Source of the DNA: G016756615 sp050958605
GTDB taxonomy: Bacteria > Pseudomonadota > Alphaproteobacteria > Rhizobiales > Rhizobiaceae
Assembly (NCBI RefSeq): GCF_050958605.1
Contig: NZ_JBJHDO010000002.1
Coordinates: forward strand, 1-64,000
DNA length: 64,000 nucleotides
Direction: 5' to 3'
Each line of letters starts with the position of its first letter. Positions within the stretch are counted from its first letter, which is position 1. The position numbers were made by a program, and so were the translations under genes. Positions 51,333 through 60,595 of the stretch are shown here, piece after piece. The notes beneath the pieces are model-generated. The model saw only the letters and a list, made by a program, of their open reading frames with translations, did no database searches and was not told the DNA's origin.

Positions 51333-54300
51333 GATTCGCTCACTTCTTCGTCGACCGGCCGATCTTCGCGTCGGTCCTGTCGATCGTTTTCCTGATCCTG
51401 GGTTCGATCGCCTATACGCAATTGCCGGTGGCGCAATATCCCGAGATCGCGCCGCCGACCATCGTGGTTCGCGCCCAATATCCGGGCGCCGACGCCGAGA
51501 CGATCGCCGCGACGGTGGCAACGCCGCTGGAGCAGGAGATCAACGGCGTGGAGAACATGCTTTACATGTCCTCCTATTCGACTGGCGATGGCTCGATGGC
51601 CTTGAGCGTCACCTTCAGGCTGGGCACCGATCTCGACCAGGCACAGGTGCTGGTGCAGAACCGCGTCGCGATCGCGCAGCCGCGGCTGCCGGAGGAGGTG
51701 CGTCGGCTCGGGGTGACCACCACCAAGAGCTCGCCGGACCTGATGATGGTCATCCATATGCTGTCGCCCGACGACAGCTACGACCAGCTCTATGTGTCCA
51801 ACTATGCCCGATCGAACGTGCGCGACGTGCTCCTGCGCCTCGATGGCGTCGGCGACCTCATCATCTTCGGCGAGCGTGAATACTCGCTTCGCGTCTGGCT
51901 GGATCCGGACAAGCTCTCCATCTACGGCATGACGGCGGGAGACGTCGTGGACGCGCTTCGCGCGCAGAACGTACAGGTGTCGGGCGGGGCGATCGGCGCA
52001 CCACCCAACAACAAAGGCAGCGCCTTCCAATATACCGTCACCACACAAGGCCGCTTCGACGAGGCGCGCGACTTCCGCTATGTCATCGTCAAGTCGACCG
52101 AGGACGGGCGGCTGGTGACACTGGAGGATGTGGCGCGCATCGAGCTCGGTGCACGCGACTACGTGACCAACTCCTATCTCAACGGCAAGCAGGCGGTCGC
52201 ACTGGGCATCTTCCAGCGACCCGGCACGAACGCGCTGGAGTCGGCCGCGGAAATCCAGGAGACGATCGCCCGTCTTGCCCGGGATTTTCCGCCGGGGGTC
52301 GGCTACGAAATCATCTACAATCCGACGGAATTCATCGAGAAGTCGATCAACGAGGTCTACAAGACCATCCTTGAAGCGGTGGCCCTTGTGGTGATCGTCA
52401 TCATCGTCTTCCTCCAATCGTGGCGAATGGCGATCGTTCCGATCGTGGCTATCCCGGTGTCGCTCATCGGCACGCTGGCGGTGCTTCTCGCCTTCGGCTT
52501 CTCTCTCAACATGCTGACGCTCTTCGGCCTGGTTCTGGCGATCGGCATCGTCGTCGACGATGCGATCGTCGTGGTCGAGAATGTCGAGCGCAACATCGCG
52601 CTCGGGCTGAAACCGGCAGCGGCGGCGCATCGCACGATGGACGAGGTGGGCAGCGCGGTCGTGTCGATCGCTCTGGTGTTGACAGCGGTCTTCGTCCCGA
52701 CCGCGTTCATCCCCGGCATCACCGGCCAGTTCTACCTGCAGTTCGCGGTGACCATCGCGGTCTCGACGATCATCTCCGCCTTCAACTCGCTCACGCTCTC
52801 GCCGGCGCTGGCGGCGCTGCTGTTCAAGCCGCATGAGGCTTCCCATGAGCCGCCGCGCTTCTTCCTGGCGCGTTGGGGCAAGGCGCTCGGCGACGGCTTC
52901 AACCGTGGCTTCGACTGGATGGCGGACCGCTATGCGAGCATTGTGAGGGTGCTTGTCAGGACCCGCTTCGCGCTGGGCGCCATGCTGCTGGTGTTTGCCG
53001 CGCTCCTCTACGCCACCTATCACATGCTCCAGACGGTGCCGCGCGGGTTCATCCCCACGATGGACCAGGGCTACGCGATCGTCGTCGTGCAGCTTCCGGA
53101 CGCATCGTCGCTTTCGCGCACCGACGAGGTGGTGCGCCGCGCATCGCAGATCATTCAGGAAACGCCGGGTGTCGAGAACGCGGTCGCATTCGCCGGTTTC
53201 TCAGGTGCCACCTTTACCAACGCCAGCAACTCCGGCGTGATCTTCGCGCCGTTCAAACCCTTCGAGGAAAGGTTGGCTACCGGCCTGACGCAGGACAGGA
53301 TCATCGGCGATCTCTTCGGCCGGCTTCAAAGCATCCAGCAAGCCTTCATCATTGCACTGCCGCCGCCGCCCGTGCCGGGCATCGGAAACTCCGGCGGCTT
53401 CAAGCTGCAGCTCCAGGAGCGTAACAGCACCGATGTCCGCAAGATCCTCGAGCTCGCGCACCAGATCGCGGCGAAGGCGAACCAGACCCCGGGCCTCGTC
53501 GGTGTCTTCACGACCTTCTCGGCGTCGAGCCCGCAGTTCTTCCTCGACATTGACCGCGACAAGGCGCGTATGCTGAACGTGCCGATCCCCAATATCTTCG
53601 AGACGCTGTCGGTCAATCTCGGCTCGGCCTACGTGAACGATTTCAATGCGTTCGGCCGGCTCTATCAGGTGCAGGCTCAGGCCGATCAGACGTTCCGCCT
53701 CGAGCGCGAGGACATCCTCAAGCTCAAGGTCCGCTCGGCGACGGGAGCGCTGGTGCCGCTCGGCACGCTGGTCGAGATCAGGGACGTCACCGGCCCCGAG
53801 CTGGTGCAGCGCTACAACATGTACGTGTCCGTTCCTCTGCAGGGGAACGCGGCGCCCGGCGTTTCGACAGGCACGGCTCTCGACTTGATGGAAGGCATAG
53901 CGGCCGAGACTTTGCCGCGAGGAACTTCCTTCGAATGGACGGAACTGGCCCTTCAGGAACGCAGCACCGGCAATGCGGCAGTGCTTATCTTCGGCCTTTC
54001 CGTGCTTTTCGTCTTCCTGGCTCTTTCGGCGCAGTATGAGAGCTGGGTGCTGCCCTTCGCGATCATTTTGATCGTTCCGCTGGGCGTGCTCGCGGCGCTC
54101 GTCGGTGTGTCTCTGCGGGGGCTGGATAATAATGTCCTGGTCCAGATCGGTCTCATCGTGCTTGTCGGCCTGGCGGCCAAGAACGCGATCCTGATCGTCG
54201 AGTTCGCCCGACAAGCGCAGGAGCGAGGGGCGTCGGTGGTCGACGCGGCCGTGGAAGCCTGCCGGCTCAGGCTGCGCCCCATCCTGATGACGGCCTTCGC

Positions 54301-54505
54301 CTTCATCCTCGGTGTCGTGCCGCTCGTCATAGCCACCGGGCCCGGCGCGGAAATGCGCCAGTCGCTGGGTACGGCCGTGTTCTCGGGCATGCTCGGCGTG
54401 ACCTTCGTCGGCCTGTTCCTGACGCCGGTCTTCTTCGTCACGCTGGCCTCGCTGTTCCCGATGAAGAGCAGAGGGGCGGTGGAGGCACCCAGCCCGGCGG
54501 AGTAG
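51329..54505 (+). CDS. RND multidrug efflux permease (HAE1, AcrB-like)
   Basis: A 1058-residue RND pump of the hydrophobe/amphiphile class. FFVDRPIFASVLSIVFLILG at the start, YPEIAPPTIVVRAQYPGADA and the proton-relay VVDDAIVVVENVERN in the fourth span are classic AcrB/MexB/MexF features. SAQYESWVLPFAIILIVPLG lies in the second half. It exports drugs or toxic metabolites driven by protons. It is the second gene of the operon and overlaps the adaptor by 4 bases. It is unlike the other RND pump in this window, which belongs to a different subgroup. A hairpin terminator follows. Confidence 0.94.
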   Translation: MRFAHFFVDRPIFASVLSIVFLILGSIAYTQLPVAQYPEIAPPTIVVRAQYPGADAETIAATVATPLEQEINGVENMLYMSSYSTGDGSMALSVTFRLGTDLDQAQVLVQNRVAIAQPRLPEEVRRLGVTTTKSSPDLMMVIHMLSPDDSYDQLYVSNYARSNVRDVLLRLDGVGDLIIFGEREYSLRVWLDPDKLSIYGMTAGDVVDALRAQNVQVSGGAIGAPPNNKGSAFQYTVTTQGRFDEARDFRYVIVKSTEDGRLVTLEDVARIELGARDYVTNSYLNGKQAVALGIFQRPGTNALESAAEIQETIARLARDFPPGVGYEIIYNPTEFIEKSINEVYKTILEAVALVVIVIIVFLQSWRMAIVPIVAIPVSLIGTLAVLLAFGFSLNMLTLFGLVLAIGIVVDDAIVVVENVERNIALGLKPAAAAHRTMDEVGSAVVSIALVLTAVFVPTAFIPGITGQFYLQFAVTIAVSTIISAFNSLTLSPALAALLFKPHEASHEPPRFFLARWGKALGDGFNRGFDWMADRYASIVRVLVRTRFALGAMLLVFAALLYATYHMLQTVPRGFIPTMDQGYAIVVVQLPDASSLSRTDEVVRRASQIIQETPGVENAVAFAGFSGATFTNASNSGVIFAPFKPFEERLATGLTQDRIIGDLFGRLQSIQQAFIIALPPPPVPGIGNSGGFKLQLQERNSTDVRKILELAHQIAAKANQTPGLVGVFTTFSASSPQFFLDIDRDKARMLNVPIPNIFETLSVNLGSAYVNDFNAFGRLYQVQAQADQTFRLEREDILKLKVRSATGALVPLGTLVEIRDVTGPELVQRYNMYVSVPLQGNAAPGVSTGTALDLMEGIAAETLPRGTSFEWTELALQERSTGNAAVLIFGLSVLFVFLALSAQYESWVLPFAIILIVPLGVLAALVGVSLRGLDNNVLVQIGLIVLVGLAAKNAILIVEFARQAQERGASVVDAAVEACRLRLRPILMTAFAFILGVVPLVIATGPGAEMRQSLGTAVFSGMLGVTFVGLFLTPVFFVTLASLFPMKSRGAVEAPSPAE

Positions 54506-54547
54506 AGCAGGACGCGACTTGGCGATCAGACCCGGATACGAGCCAAT

Positions 54548-54589
54548 GAAGCAGGGCGTGGGCATCCAACGGTGCCCATGCCCTGCTTC
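54548..54589 (+). terminator. Hairpin after the RND pump gene
   Basis: A 17-bp stem (GAAGCAGGGCGTGGGCA with TGCCCATGCCCTGCTTC, one G-T wobble) and an 8-base loop. No T-run follows, but the next repeat's palindrome adds a second hairpin. Convergent with secDF. Confidence 0.7.
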
Positions 54590-54593
54590 CTGT

Positions 54594-54701
54594 CCTAAAG
54601 CGTGTCGCTGGCAATCGGATTAGGGTGACACGCTTTAGGTTTTTGTTTTTGCCGCATTCTCGCGACGCCGACCGAATCCGGTCGGCTGCGAAATGCTCTA
54701 G
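54594..54701. repeat. Dispersed ~108-bp intergenic repeat, copy 2
   Basis: Reverse-orientation copy of the element at 98-205. It starts with the palindrome CCTAAAGCGTGTC...GACACGCTTTAGG and ends with GCGAAATGCTCTAG. The final CTAG supplies the TAG stop codon of secDF on the minus strand, so the element reaches into the gene end. Confidence 0.88.
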
Positions 54702-57223
54702 ACGGCGACGCGTTCGCCGACCTCTGCGTCGGCCCGCTCCTGGCGTGCCCGCCACCAGTTGCCGAGCAGAAGCAGGATGGGTGCTGCGATGAAGATCGAC
54801 GACGTGGTCGCCACGACGATGCCGAACACCATCGGAATGGCGAAGTTCGCGACCGCCGATCCGCCCCACACCGCCATCGGGAGGATGCAGAGGAATGTCA
54901 CGAGAGACGTGTAGATACAGCGCGTCAGCACCTGGTTGATGCTCATGTCGATCAGTTGGCGAAGCGGCATCTTCTTGTAGAGCCGCAGATTCTCGCGCAT
55001 GCGGTCATAAACGACCACCTTGTCGTTGACCGAATAGCCGATGATCGTCAGCAATGCCGCGATGGCGGTCAGGTTGAAGTCGAGCCCGGTGATCGCGAAG
55101 AAGCCGACGGTCTTGGTCGTGTCGAGCACGAGCGTGGCGATGGCTCCAATGGCGAAATTCCATTCGAAACGCCACCAGATATAGACGAGCATCGCGAGGC
55201 TCGCGAGCACCACTGCCAGCACGCCGGACCACGCCAGCTCGCCGCTGACCTTTGGTCCAACCACCTCGGAGCGTTCGATCGTCGCCGCGGGATCGATCTG
55301 GGCTATCTCGGCCTTCAGCCTTTCGACGGCGGCCGTCTGCGCCGCTTCGCCCCCATCCTGGCGCTGAACACGGATGAGCACGCTTCTGTCCCCGCCTATG
55401 TTCTGCAGCGCCACCTCGCCGAGACCCAAAGCGCCGAGACGCTCGCGCAGCTGCGCGAGATCGGCCGGCTGAGACGTCGCCACCTCGACCTGGATACCGC
55501 CCATGAAGTCGATACCGTAATTGAGGCCTGGTTTGATGAACAATCCGATCGACGCGATCGACAGCAGGATCGAGACGCCGATGCCGAGAAAGCGCGCCCG
55601 CATGAAGGAAATGCTGGTTTTCTCCGGGGCGATCTTGAACAGCGGCTCGATCCGCAGGGTCTTCAGTTTCCGGCGCCGCACCACCTCGATCATGAGGATC
55701 TTGACGATGGTGACCGCCGTGAACATCGAGATGGCGATGCCCAGCATCATCGTGATGGCGAAGCCTCGGACCGGCCCTGAGCCGAACATGAAGAGCAGCG
55801 CAGTCACGATGAGGGAGGTGACGTTGGCATCGACGATCGTGGAATAGGCACGCTTGAAGCCGTGGTCGAGTGCTTCGAAGGCGCTCGCCCCTCTGCGCGT
55901 CTCTTCACGGATGCGCTCGTTGATGAGGATGTTGGCGTCGACGGCAAGCCCGATGCCGAGAATGATGCCGGCAATCCCCGGAAGCGTGAGCGTCGCACCG
56001 ATGACGCTCAGCACGCCAAGGGTCAGAATGACGTTCAAGCCAAGGGCTACATTGGCGATGAGCCCCCAGCCGCGATAGAGCACAACCATCAGGGCAACCA
56101 CCAGGCCGAAACCGGCGAGACCGGTGAAAAGCCCCATTCGAATAACGTCTCCGCCGAGGTCCGGGCCGACAGTGCGCTCTTCGATCACAGTCAGAGGCGC
56201 GGGAAGCGCGCCGGCGCGCAAGAGCGCGGACAGCACCGCCGTATCTTCAACCGTGAAACTGCCGCTGATCTGGCCGGATCCGCCAGTGATCGGCTCGCGG
56301 ATGACAGGCGCCGACAGAACCTTTCCGTCCAGAACGATGGCGAAGGGACGGCCGACATTTTCCTTGGTGATGTCGGCGAACTGCCGCGCTCCTACGCTGT
56401 CGAACCGGAACGAGACGATCGGTTCGTTGCTGCGTTGGTCGAAGCCGGCGCGGGCATCGGTCAATCTCTCTCCATCCAGGGCGATCCGGTCCTCGATGGG
56501 ATAGGTTTGTCCGGTTTTCGCATCCGGCAGGAGCGAGACGCCGCGGGGCAGCTGCTCGCCCTGGGGGATGTTGGCCAGGAGATGGAACGTCATCTTGGCC
56601 GTGCTGCCCAGCAATTCGCGCAGCTTCGAGGGGTCCTGCAGGCCGGGGAGCTGGACGAGAATCCGGTCGGATCCGACCCTTTGGATCGTCGGTTCGGCGA
56701 CGCCGACCTGGTCGACGCGCTGGCGAACGATCTCCAGGCTTTGCTGCAGCGCTGCATCCAGACGATCCGAGAGGCCTGCTTCCGTCAGCGAGAGGCGGAC
56801 GCGGTTGCCGGTAGCGGCGATCTCTACATCCGGCCGGGGGGCGGCAAAGCCTCCGCCGACCGGATTGGTCAGGCCCTTCAGGACTTCGAGTGCCCTGGCG
56901 CGTTGCGTTTCGTCGGAAATGTTGATGTTGACGCCGTCATCGACAACCCTGGCCGACTGCACGGCTATGCGTTCTCGCCGCAGCACTCCCCGCGCTTCGT
57001 CGAGCAGAGAACGAAGCCGGTCGGCTTTCAACGCTTTTGCGTCGACCTCCAGAACCAGATGTGAGCCACCGCGCAGGTCAAGGCCGAGCGTGACCTGCTG
57101 CTTGGGAAACCAGGCAGGCATGGAGGCGAGTTGCTGGGAGGTGAAAAGATTGGGCAGCGCGGCGAGGATGCCGGCAAGGATGATGATGGCATAGGTCGCC
57201 ATCACCCAACGGGGTGTTCGCAT
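54698..57223 (-). CDS. secDF: Protein translocase SecD-SecF fusion
   Basis: An 841-residue fused SecDF with twelve membrane spans. The SecD half has PKQQVTLGLDLRGGSHLVLE and ILGIGLAVDANILINERIRE. The SecF half begins near residue 560 with PGLNYGIDFMGGIQVEV and contains TIIGYSVNDKVVVYDRMREN. It uses the proton gradient to pull exported proteins across the inner membrane after SecYEG. The fused form is common in Rhizobiales. The start MRTPRWVMATYA matches the family; an in-frame extension to 57304 lacks support. No yajC is adjacent. The stop codon lies inside a repeat element. Confidence 0.95.
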   Translation of the reverse strand: MRTPRWVMATYAIIILAGILAALPNLFTSQQLASMPAWFPKQQVTLGLDLRGGSHLVLEVDAKALKADRLRSLLDEARGVLRRERIAVQSARVVDDGVNINISDETQRARALEVLKGLTNPVGGGFAAPRPDVEIAATGNRVRLSLTEAGLSDRLDAALQQSLEIVRQRVDQVGVAEPTIQRVGSDRILVQLPGLQDPSKLRELLGSTAKMTFHLLANIPQGEQLPRGVSLLPDAKTGQTYPIEDRIALDGERLTDARAGFDQRSNEPIVSFRFDSVGARQFADITKENVGRPFAIVLDGKVLSAPVIREPITGGSGQISGSFTVEDTAVLSALLRAGALPAPLTVIEERTVGPDLGGDVIRMGLFTGLAGFGLVVALMVVLYRGWGLIANVALGLNVILTLGVLSVIGATLTLPGIAGIILGIGLAVDANILINERIREETRRGASAFEALDHGFKRAYSTIVDANVTSLIVTALLFMFGSGPVRGFAITMMLGIAISMFTAVTIVKILMIEVVRRRKLKTLRIEPLFKIAPEKTSISFMRARFLGIGVSILLSIASIGLFIKPGLNYGIDFMGGIQVEVATSQPADLAQLRERLGALGLGEVALQNIGGDRSVLIRVQRQDGGEAAQTAAVERLKAEIAQIDPAATIERSEVVGPKVSGELAWSGVLAVVLASLAMLVYIWWRFEWNFAIGAIATLVLDTTKTVGFFAITGLDFNLTAIAALLTIIGYSVNDKVVVYDRMRENLRLYKKMPLRQLIDMSINQVLTRCIYTSLVTFLCILPMAVWGGSAVANFAIPMVFGIVVATTSSIFIAAPILLLLGNWWRARQERADAEVGERVAV

Positions 57224-57325
57224 GTTTCTGATACCACAAATCGCCGCTGTGGTGGCAGGTCGATGCCCCGACTGCGGCTGGGCTTCCTGGAGTGTGGCGA
57301 TCAAGCCGCACGGTTCGGAGGGAAA

Positions 57326-57712
57326 TCAGATCAATGCAGGAGGGGCGCAGGCATCATAGGCGTGTCGAGCCTCTTTGCTCCGTGTGCTCCGCCGAGCCGA
57401 AGCACGAAACGCGCCTGCGGCGTTTTCGGGAAGACGGATTTCGCGAGGCGGAAGTGCGAGGTCTGTGCCGCCGGCGCTGGCCACAACCGTCGCTTTGGCG
57501 GCAGCCGAACTGACGAAGATAAAGGAGCGTTTAGGGACGACTGGACTGGAGCGCTGACCGGCGATTTTTGCAGCGCTTGCTGCTTCCGGCGAAACAAATC
57601 CGGAATTCGGAGCCGCTTGCGCTCCGGCCAGCACGGCGCCAAGGCACAACAGGAACGCCGACAGGATGTCGGACAACCGAGATCCCCTTCCTGCGTTCCG
57701 TGTGAAGCCCAT
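57326..57712 (-). CDS. Small secreted hypothetical protein
   Basis: A 128-residue protein with a probable signal peptide (RLSDILSAFLLCLGAVLAGA, cleavage near AQA-AP). The rest is Ala/Ser/Arg-rich with no known domain; VVPKRSFIFVSSAAAKATVV is the longest hydrophobic stretch. GGAGAAGG lies upstream of the chosen ATG, though the frame is open to 57853. It is on the same strand as secDF with about 100 bases between. It could be a real exported protein or a spurious frame in GC-rich DNA; there is no decisive evidence. Confidence 0.4.
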   Translation of the reverse strand: MGFTRNAGRGSRLSDILSAFLLCLGAVLAGAQAAPNSGFVSPEAASAAKIAGQRSSPVVPKRSFIFVSSAAAKATVVASAGGTDLALPPREIRLPENAAGAFRASARRSTRSKEARHAYDACAPPALI

Positions 57713-57898
57713 TCGCCTGCCTTCTCCGTGGCCGCCTCGTCTGGACAGCCCGCGCATACGAAATAGGCGATCTTCGTCCAGCCGTACACCCTTCGAGCTG
57801 TTGCCGCCGATCTTTAGGTGCGAAGCCTGTGTTCGGCCGACACCTGGGAGCAAGCAGCAACCCGCCGTGCGCCGGCAAATGATTGATCTGGGATCGGA

Positions 57899-57973
<75 letters not shown>

Positions 57974-58086
57974 ATCCGCGACGCGCATACATCACTTTTG
58001 ATCCGGCGCGTCAATAGCGAGAATTCGGGAAATGTGGATGGAGCGGCCGGCTTTCCTGCCGCTCTCGGGAATACGGGCTTTCGGCC

Positions 58087-58449
58087 TCAGGCGGCCTTCA
58101 GCATTTTTTCGACCTCGTTGACGAGATCGCGCAGGTGGAAGGGCTTGGACAGCACCTTGGCGTCCTTGGGAGCCTTCGAATCGGGGTTGAGGGCGACCGC
58201 AGCGAAGCCGGTGATGAACATCACCTTCAGGTCGGGATCGATCTCCGTGGCGCGCCGGGCGAGTTCGATGCCGTCCATTTCCGGCATCACGATATCCGTC
58301 AGGAGCAGCGAGAACGGCTCTTCCCGCAGGCGCTCATAGGCGCTCGCGCCGTTGTCGAAGTCGCTGACGTCGTAACCGGCGCGCTCGAGTGCCTTCACCA
58401 GGAAGCGGCGCATGTCGTCGTCGTCTTCCGCCAGAAGAATTCGTGCCAT
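58087..58449 (-). CDS. cpdR: Response regulator CpdR
   Basis: A 120-residue single-domain receiver. The acidic pair is in LLAEDDDDM, the phosphorylation site is Asp52 in LLLTDIVMPEMDG, and the conserved lysine is in LSKPF (Lys102). The stretches NGASAYERLREEPFSLLL and MFITGFAAVALNPDSKAPKD are nearly invariant in rhizobial CpdR. In alphaproteobacteria unphosphorylated CpdR helps ClpXP destroy cell-cycle proteins; the CckA-ChpT relay phosphorylates it. The C-terminus ends in LKAA, which fits the Ala-Ala ClpXP signal of this family. No output domain is present. Confidence 0.95.
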   Translation of the reverse strand: MARILLAEDDDDMRRFLVKALERAGYDVSDFDNGASAYERLREEPFSLLLTDIVMPEMDGIELARRATEIDPDLKVMFITGFAAVALNPDSKAPKDAKVLSKPFHLRDLVNEVEKMLKAA

Positions 58450-58697
58450 TGGGCTCCCGTCCGACTCAATTCCTTACGGGCCCCACCAGGGCCCGTTAAC
58501 CATTCTTCATATGAATAGCGGAGGGTAAATATCAAGTGAACGGTCTTCGTGCCGCAGGCTGCCATTCCGCCGGAGGTCGCCGCTTTCGTGTCGCCGCGGA
58601 CGCCGGAAACCGCGAGGGTTGCGCGCGTCGGGCTGGACAGGGACGTGCCCCGATGGCACGGTCGTTTCATGACAGACAGAGTCCGACGCCAAACCCG

Positions 58698-59585
58698 ATG
58701 AGCCACGCCGCCGCCGATTTCCAGGTTCCTTTCGAGATCAGGACCGGCGCGGAACAACGCGTCCCCTTCGTCTTCAATTCCCCCCATAGCGGCCAGTCCT
58801 ACCCCGATCGCTTCCTGGGCATGACAAGGCTCGGCCGCGACACCATCCGCCGTTCGGAAGATTCCTATGTCGATCAGCTTTTCTCGGCAGCCGTAACGCT
58901 CGGCGCGCCGATGCTGGTGGCGCATTTTCCGCGCGCCTATCTCGACGTGAACCGCGAGGCCTGGGAACTCGATCCGCGCATGTTCAGCGAGCCAGTGCCG
59001 TCGTTCGTGAACATCCGCTCGGCGCGGGTGGCCGGCGGGCTCGGCACCGTGCCGCGGCTGGTGGGCGAAGGCCTCGACATCTATCCGGGAAAGCTGCCGC
59101 TGGCGGAAGCGGTGGACCGCATCGAGACCATCTACAAACCCTATCACGAGTGCCTGAAGCGGCTTGTCGGCGCGACCCATGCCCGTTTCGGGGCGGCGGT
59201 GCTGATCGACTGTCATTCCATGCCGGCCAGCATCCGGGTCGGCGATACCGGGGTCCGGCCCGACTTCATCGTCGGCGACCGTTTCGGCATGTCGGCGGCA
59301 CCGGCGCTCACCGAGCACGCCATCGGGCTGCTCGCGGCCATGGGGTATACCGTCGCGCACAACAAGCCCTATGCTGGTGGCTTCATCACCGAGCATTACG
59401 GCCGCCCGACGCGGGGCCTCCATGCGCTCCAGATCGAAGTCAATCGCGGGCTTTATATGAATGAGCGCACCTTCCAGAGAGAACCGGGCTTCGATGCATT
59501 GGCCGACGACCTCGCGCGCTTCGTCGCCGACCTCATGGCGCTGCCGGAACACTATCTGCAGATCCCTCCGCTGGCGGCCGAGTAG
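58698..59585 (+). CDS. N-formylglutamate amidohydrolase
   Basis: A 295-residue FGase-family zinc hydrolase. It has VFNSPHSGQSYPDRFL, EDSYVDQLFSAAVTLGAPML, VLIDCHSMPASIRVGDTG and HALQIEVNRGLYMNE, which carry the metal ligands. It is much closer to the bona fide N-formylglutamate deformylase/HutG-like enzymes than the paralogue at 38 kb. The gene lies beside cpdR, an arrangement that may be conserved in rhizobia. The ATG at 58698 is chosen from family length, though its ribosome site is weak; ATG at 58653 is an alternative. The MmgR-like RNA's terminator lies just downstream, on the other strand. Confidence 0.9.
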   Translation: MSHAAADFQVPFEIRTGAEQRVPFVFNSPHSGQSYPDRFLGMTRLGRDTIRRSEDSYVDQLFSAAVTLGAPMLVAHFPRAYLDVNREAWELDPRMFSEPVPSFVNIRSARVAGGLGTVPRLVGEGLDIYPGKLPLAEAVDRIETIYKPYHECLKRLVGATHARFGAAVLIDCHSMPASIRVGDTGVRPDFIVGDRFGMSAAPALTEHAIGLLAAMGYTVAHNKPYAGGFITEHYGRPTRGLHALQIEVNRGLYMNERTFQREPGFDALADDLARFVADLMALPEHYLQIPPLAAE

Positions 59586-59588
59586 GGC

Positions 59589-59621
59589 AAAAAAAGACCG
59601 CATCGTTCGCACGATGCGGTC
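59589..59621 (-). terminator. Rho-independent terminator of the small RNA
   Basis: Perfect 11-bp stem with TCGC loop; on the minus strand it is followed by TTTTTTT. There is no protein gene on that strand upstream, so it must end an RNA gene. Confidence 0.9.
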
Positions 59622-59674
59622 GAAGTCTAGGGAGGAAACGCCCAAGGAGGGCATGGACAGGAAACCCTGTCCGA
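59589..59674 (-). ncRNA. mmgR: MmgR/suhB (alpha-r8) family trans-acting small RNA
   Basis: Read on the minus strand: a 5' hairpin with 7-bp stem GGACAGG/CCTGTCC (plus-strand 59655-59672), a second small stem around GCCC...GGGC, then the single-stranded decamer TTTCCTCCCT (59629-59638) that is the hallmark of MmgR. It ends in an 11-bp stem (GACCGCATCGT with ACGATGCGGTC, 59596-59621) followed by seven T residues. In Sinorhizobium MmgR limits polyhydroxybutyrate and phasin accumulation. Its Rfam family is named suhB after the neighbouring phosphatase gene, and here too a HisN/SuhB-type gene is adjacent. The 5' end is estimated from the promoter. Confidence 0.8.
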
Positions 59675-59679
59675 ACATC

Positions 59680-59707
59680 AGATTATTGTGCGCTGCACAA
59701 AAGTCAA
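59680..59707 (-). promoter_or_regulatory. mmgR promoter with internal palindrome
   Basis: On the minus strand TTGACT (-35, 59702-59707) and TAATCT (-10, 59680-59685) are 16 bases apart. The spacer holds the palindrome TTGTGCAGCGCACAA (59686-59700). In Sinorhizobium mmgR is repressed by AniA (PhaR), whose sites are TGC/GCA palindromes, so this is a likely AniA site. Confidence 0.6.
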
Positions 59708-59821
59708 TGCTTTTTTAATTCATACTGATGTGGCAAAGGCTTCTTCTTCCGAATGCGTGGCATTTGGGCAACAAGTTCATGCAGAGAAGAAGTTTTAAGC
59801 TTAAACAAGAGCGGGGCGGGC

Positions 59822-60595
59822 GTGAAAGTCGAAACTGAATTCATGCGGAAACTGGCGGCGGCGGCCGCCGCGCAAACCTTGCCGCGATTTCGCCAGCAGG
59901 GGCTCGTCTCCAACAAGCTGAGCGCCGGCTTCGATCCGGTCACCGAGGCCGATCGCGAGGCCGAACAGGCGATCCGGGCACTTATCCGCTCGGAATTCCC
60001 CGGCCATGGCATTCTGGGTGAAGAGCATGGGATCGAGAACGGCGATTCCGACCATCTGTGGGTCATCGACCCCATCGACGGCACCCGGGCCTTCATCTCC
60101 GGCCTGCCGGTATGGGGCACGCTGGTTGGCCTGACCGTCGGGGGTGATGCCGTTGCAGGGATGATGTCGCAACCCTTCACGGGGGAACTCTATTTCGCCG
60201 ACTCCGGCGGTGCGTTTTACGAGGGGCCCGACGGTTGCCGGCGGCTCGCCACCCGCAAGACCACGAGGCTTGCCGACGCGACGCTGACCACGACCACGCC
60301 TGCTTTGTTCAAGAGCGAAGGCCGCACGCGCTACGACAGGCTGGAGCAGGCGGTCCGGCTCGCCCGCTACGGCGCCGATTGCTACGCCTTCGCCATGGTC
60401 GCCGCCGGCAATGTAGACATAGCCGTCGATCCAGGCCTCCAGCCTTACGACATCGTCGCGCTGATACCGATCATCGAACAGGCCGGCGGCGTGGTGACCA
60501 CTTTCGACGGGAGGCCGGCGGAAGCTGGCGGCGACATCCTGGCCGCCGCCACGCCGGAACTTCATGAAGCGGCGATGGCCTACCTGGCAGGGTAG
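59822..60595 (+). CDS. hisN: Histidinol-phosphatase / inositol-monophosphatase family
   Basis: A 257-residue magnesium-dependent phosphatase. The metal site appears as GILGEEHG and VIDPIDGTRAFISGLP near residue 80, and the C-terminal VDPGLQPYDIVALIPIIEQA completes it. Rhizobia lack the usual HisB phosphatase and use this HisN type for histidinol phosphate, so histidine synthesis is the likely role; inositol or other sugar phosphates are possible. A GTG start at 59822 is used by comparison of length; ATG at 59843 is an alternative. It overlaps the convergent hydrolase gene by 16 bases. Confidence 0.88.
   Translation: MKVETEFMRKLAAAAAAQTLPRFRQQGLVSNKLSAGFDPVTEADREAEQAIRALIRSEFPGHGILGEEHGIENGDSDHLWVIDPIDGTRAFISGLPVWGTLVGLTVGGDAVAGMMSQPFTGELYFADSGGAFYEGPDGCRRLATRKTTRLADATLTTTTPALFKSEGRTRYDRLEQAVRLARYGADCYAFAMVAAGNVDIAVDPGLQPYDIVALIPIIEQAGGVVTTFDGRPAEAGGDILAAATPELHEAAMAYLAG

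Noticed and set aside
51191..53023. 610-residue open frame on the minus strand
   Set aside because: Antisense to the RND adaptor and pump; composition dominated by His, Arg and Asp with no motif.
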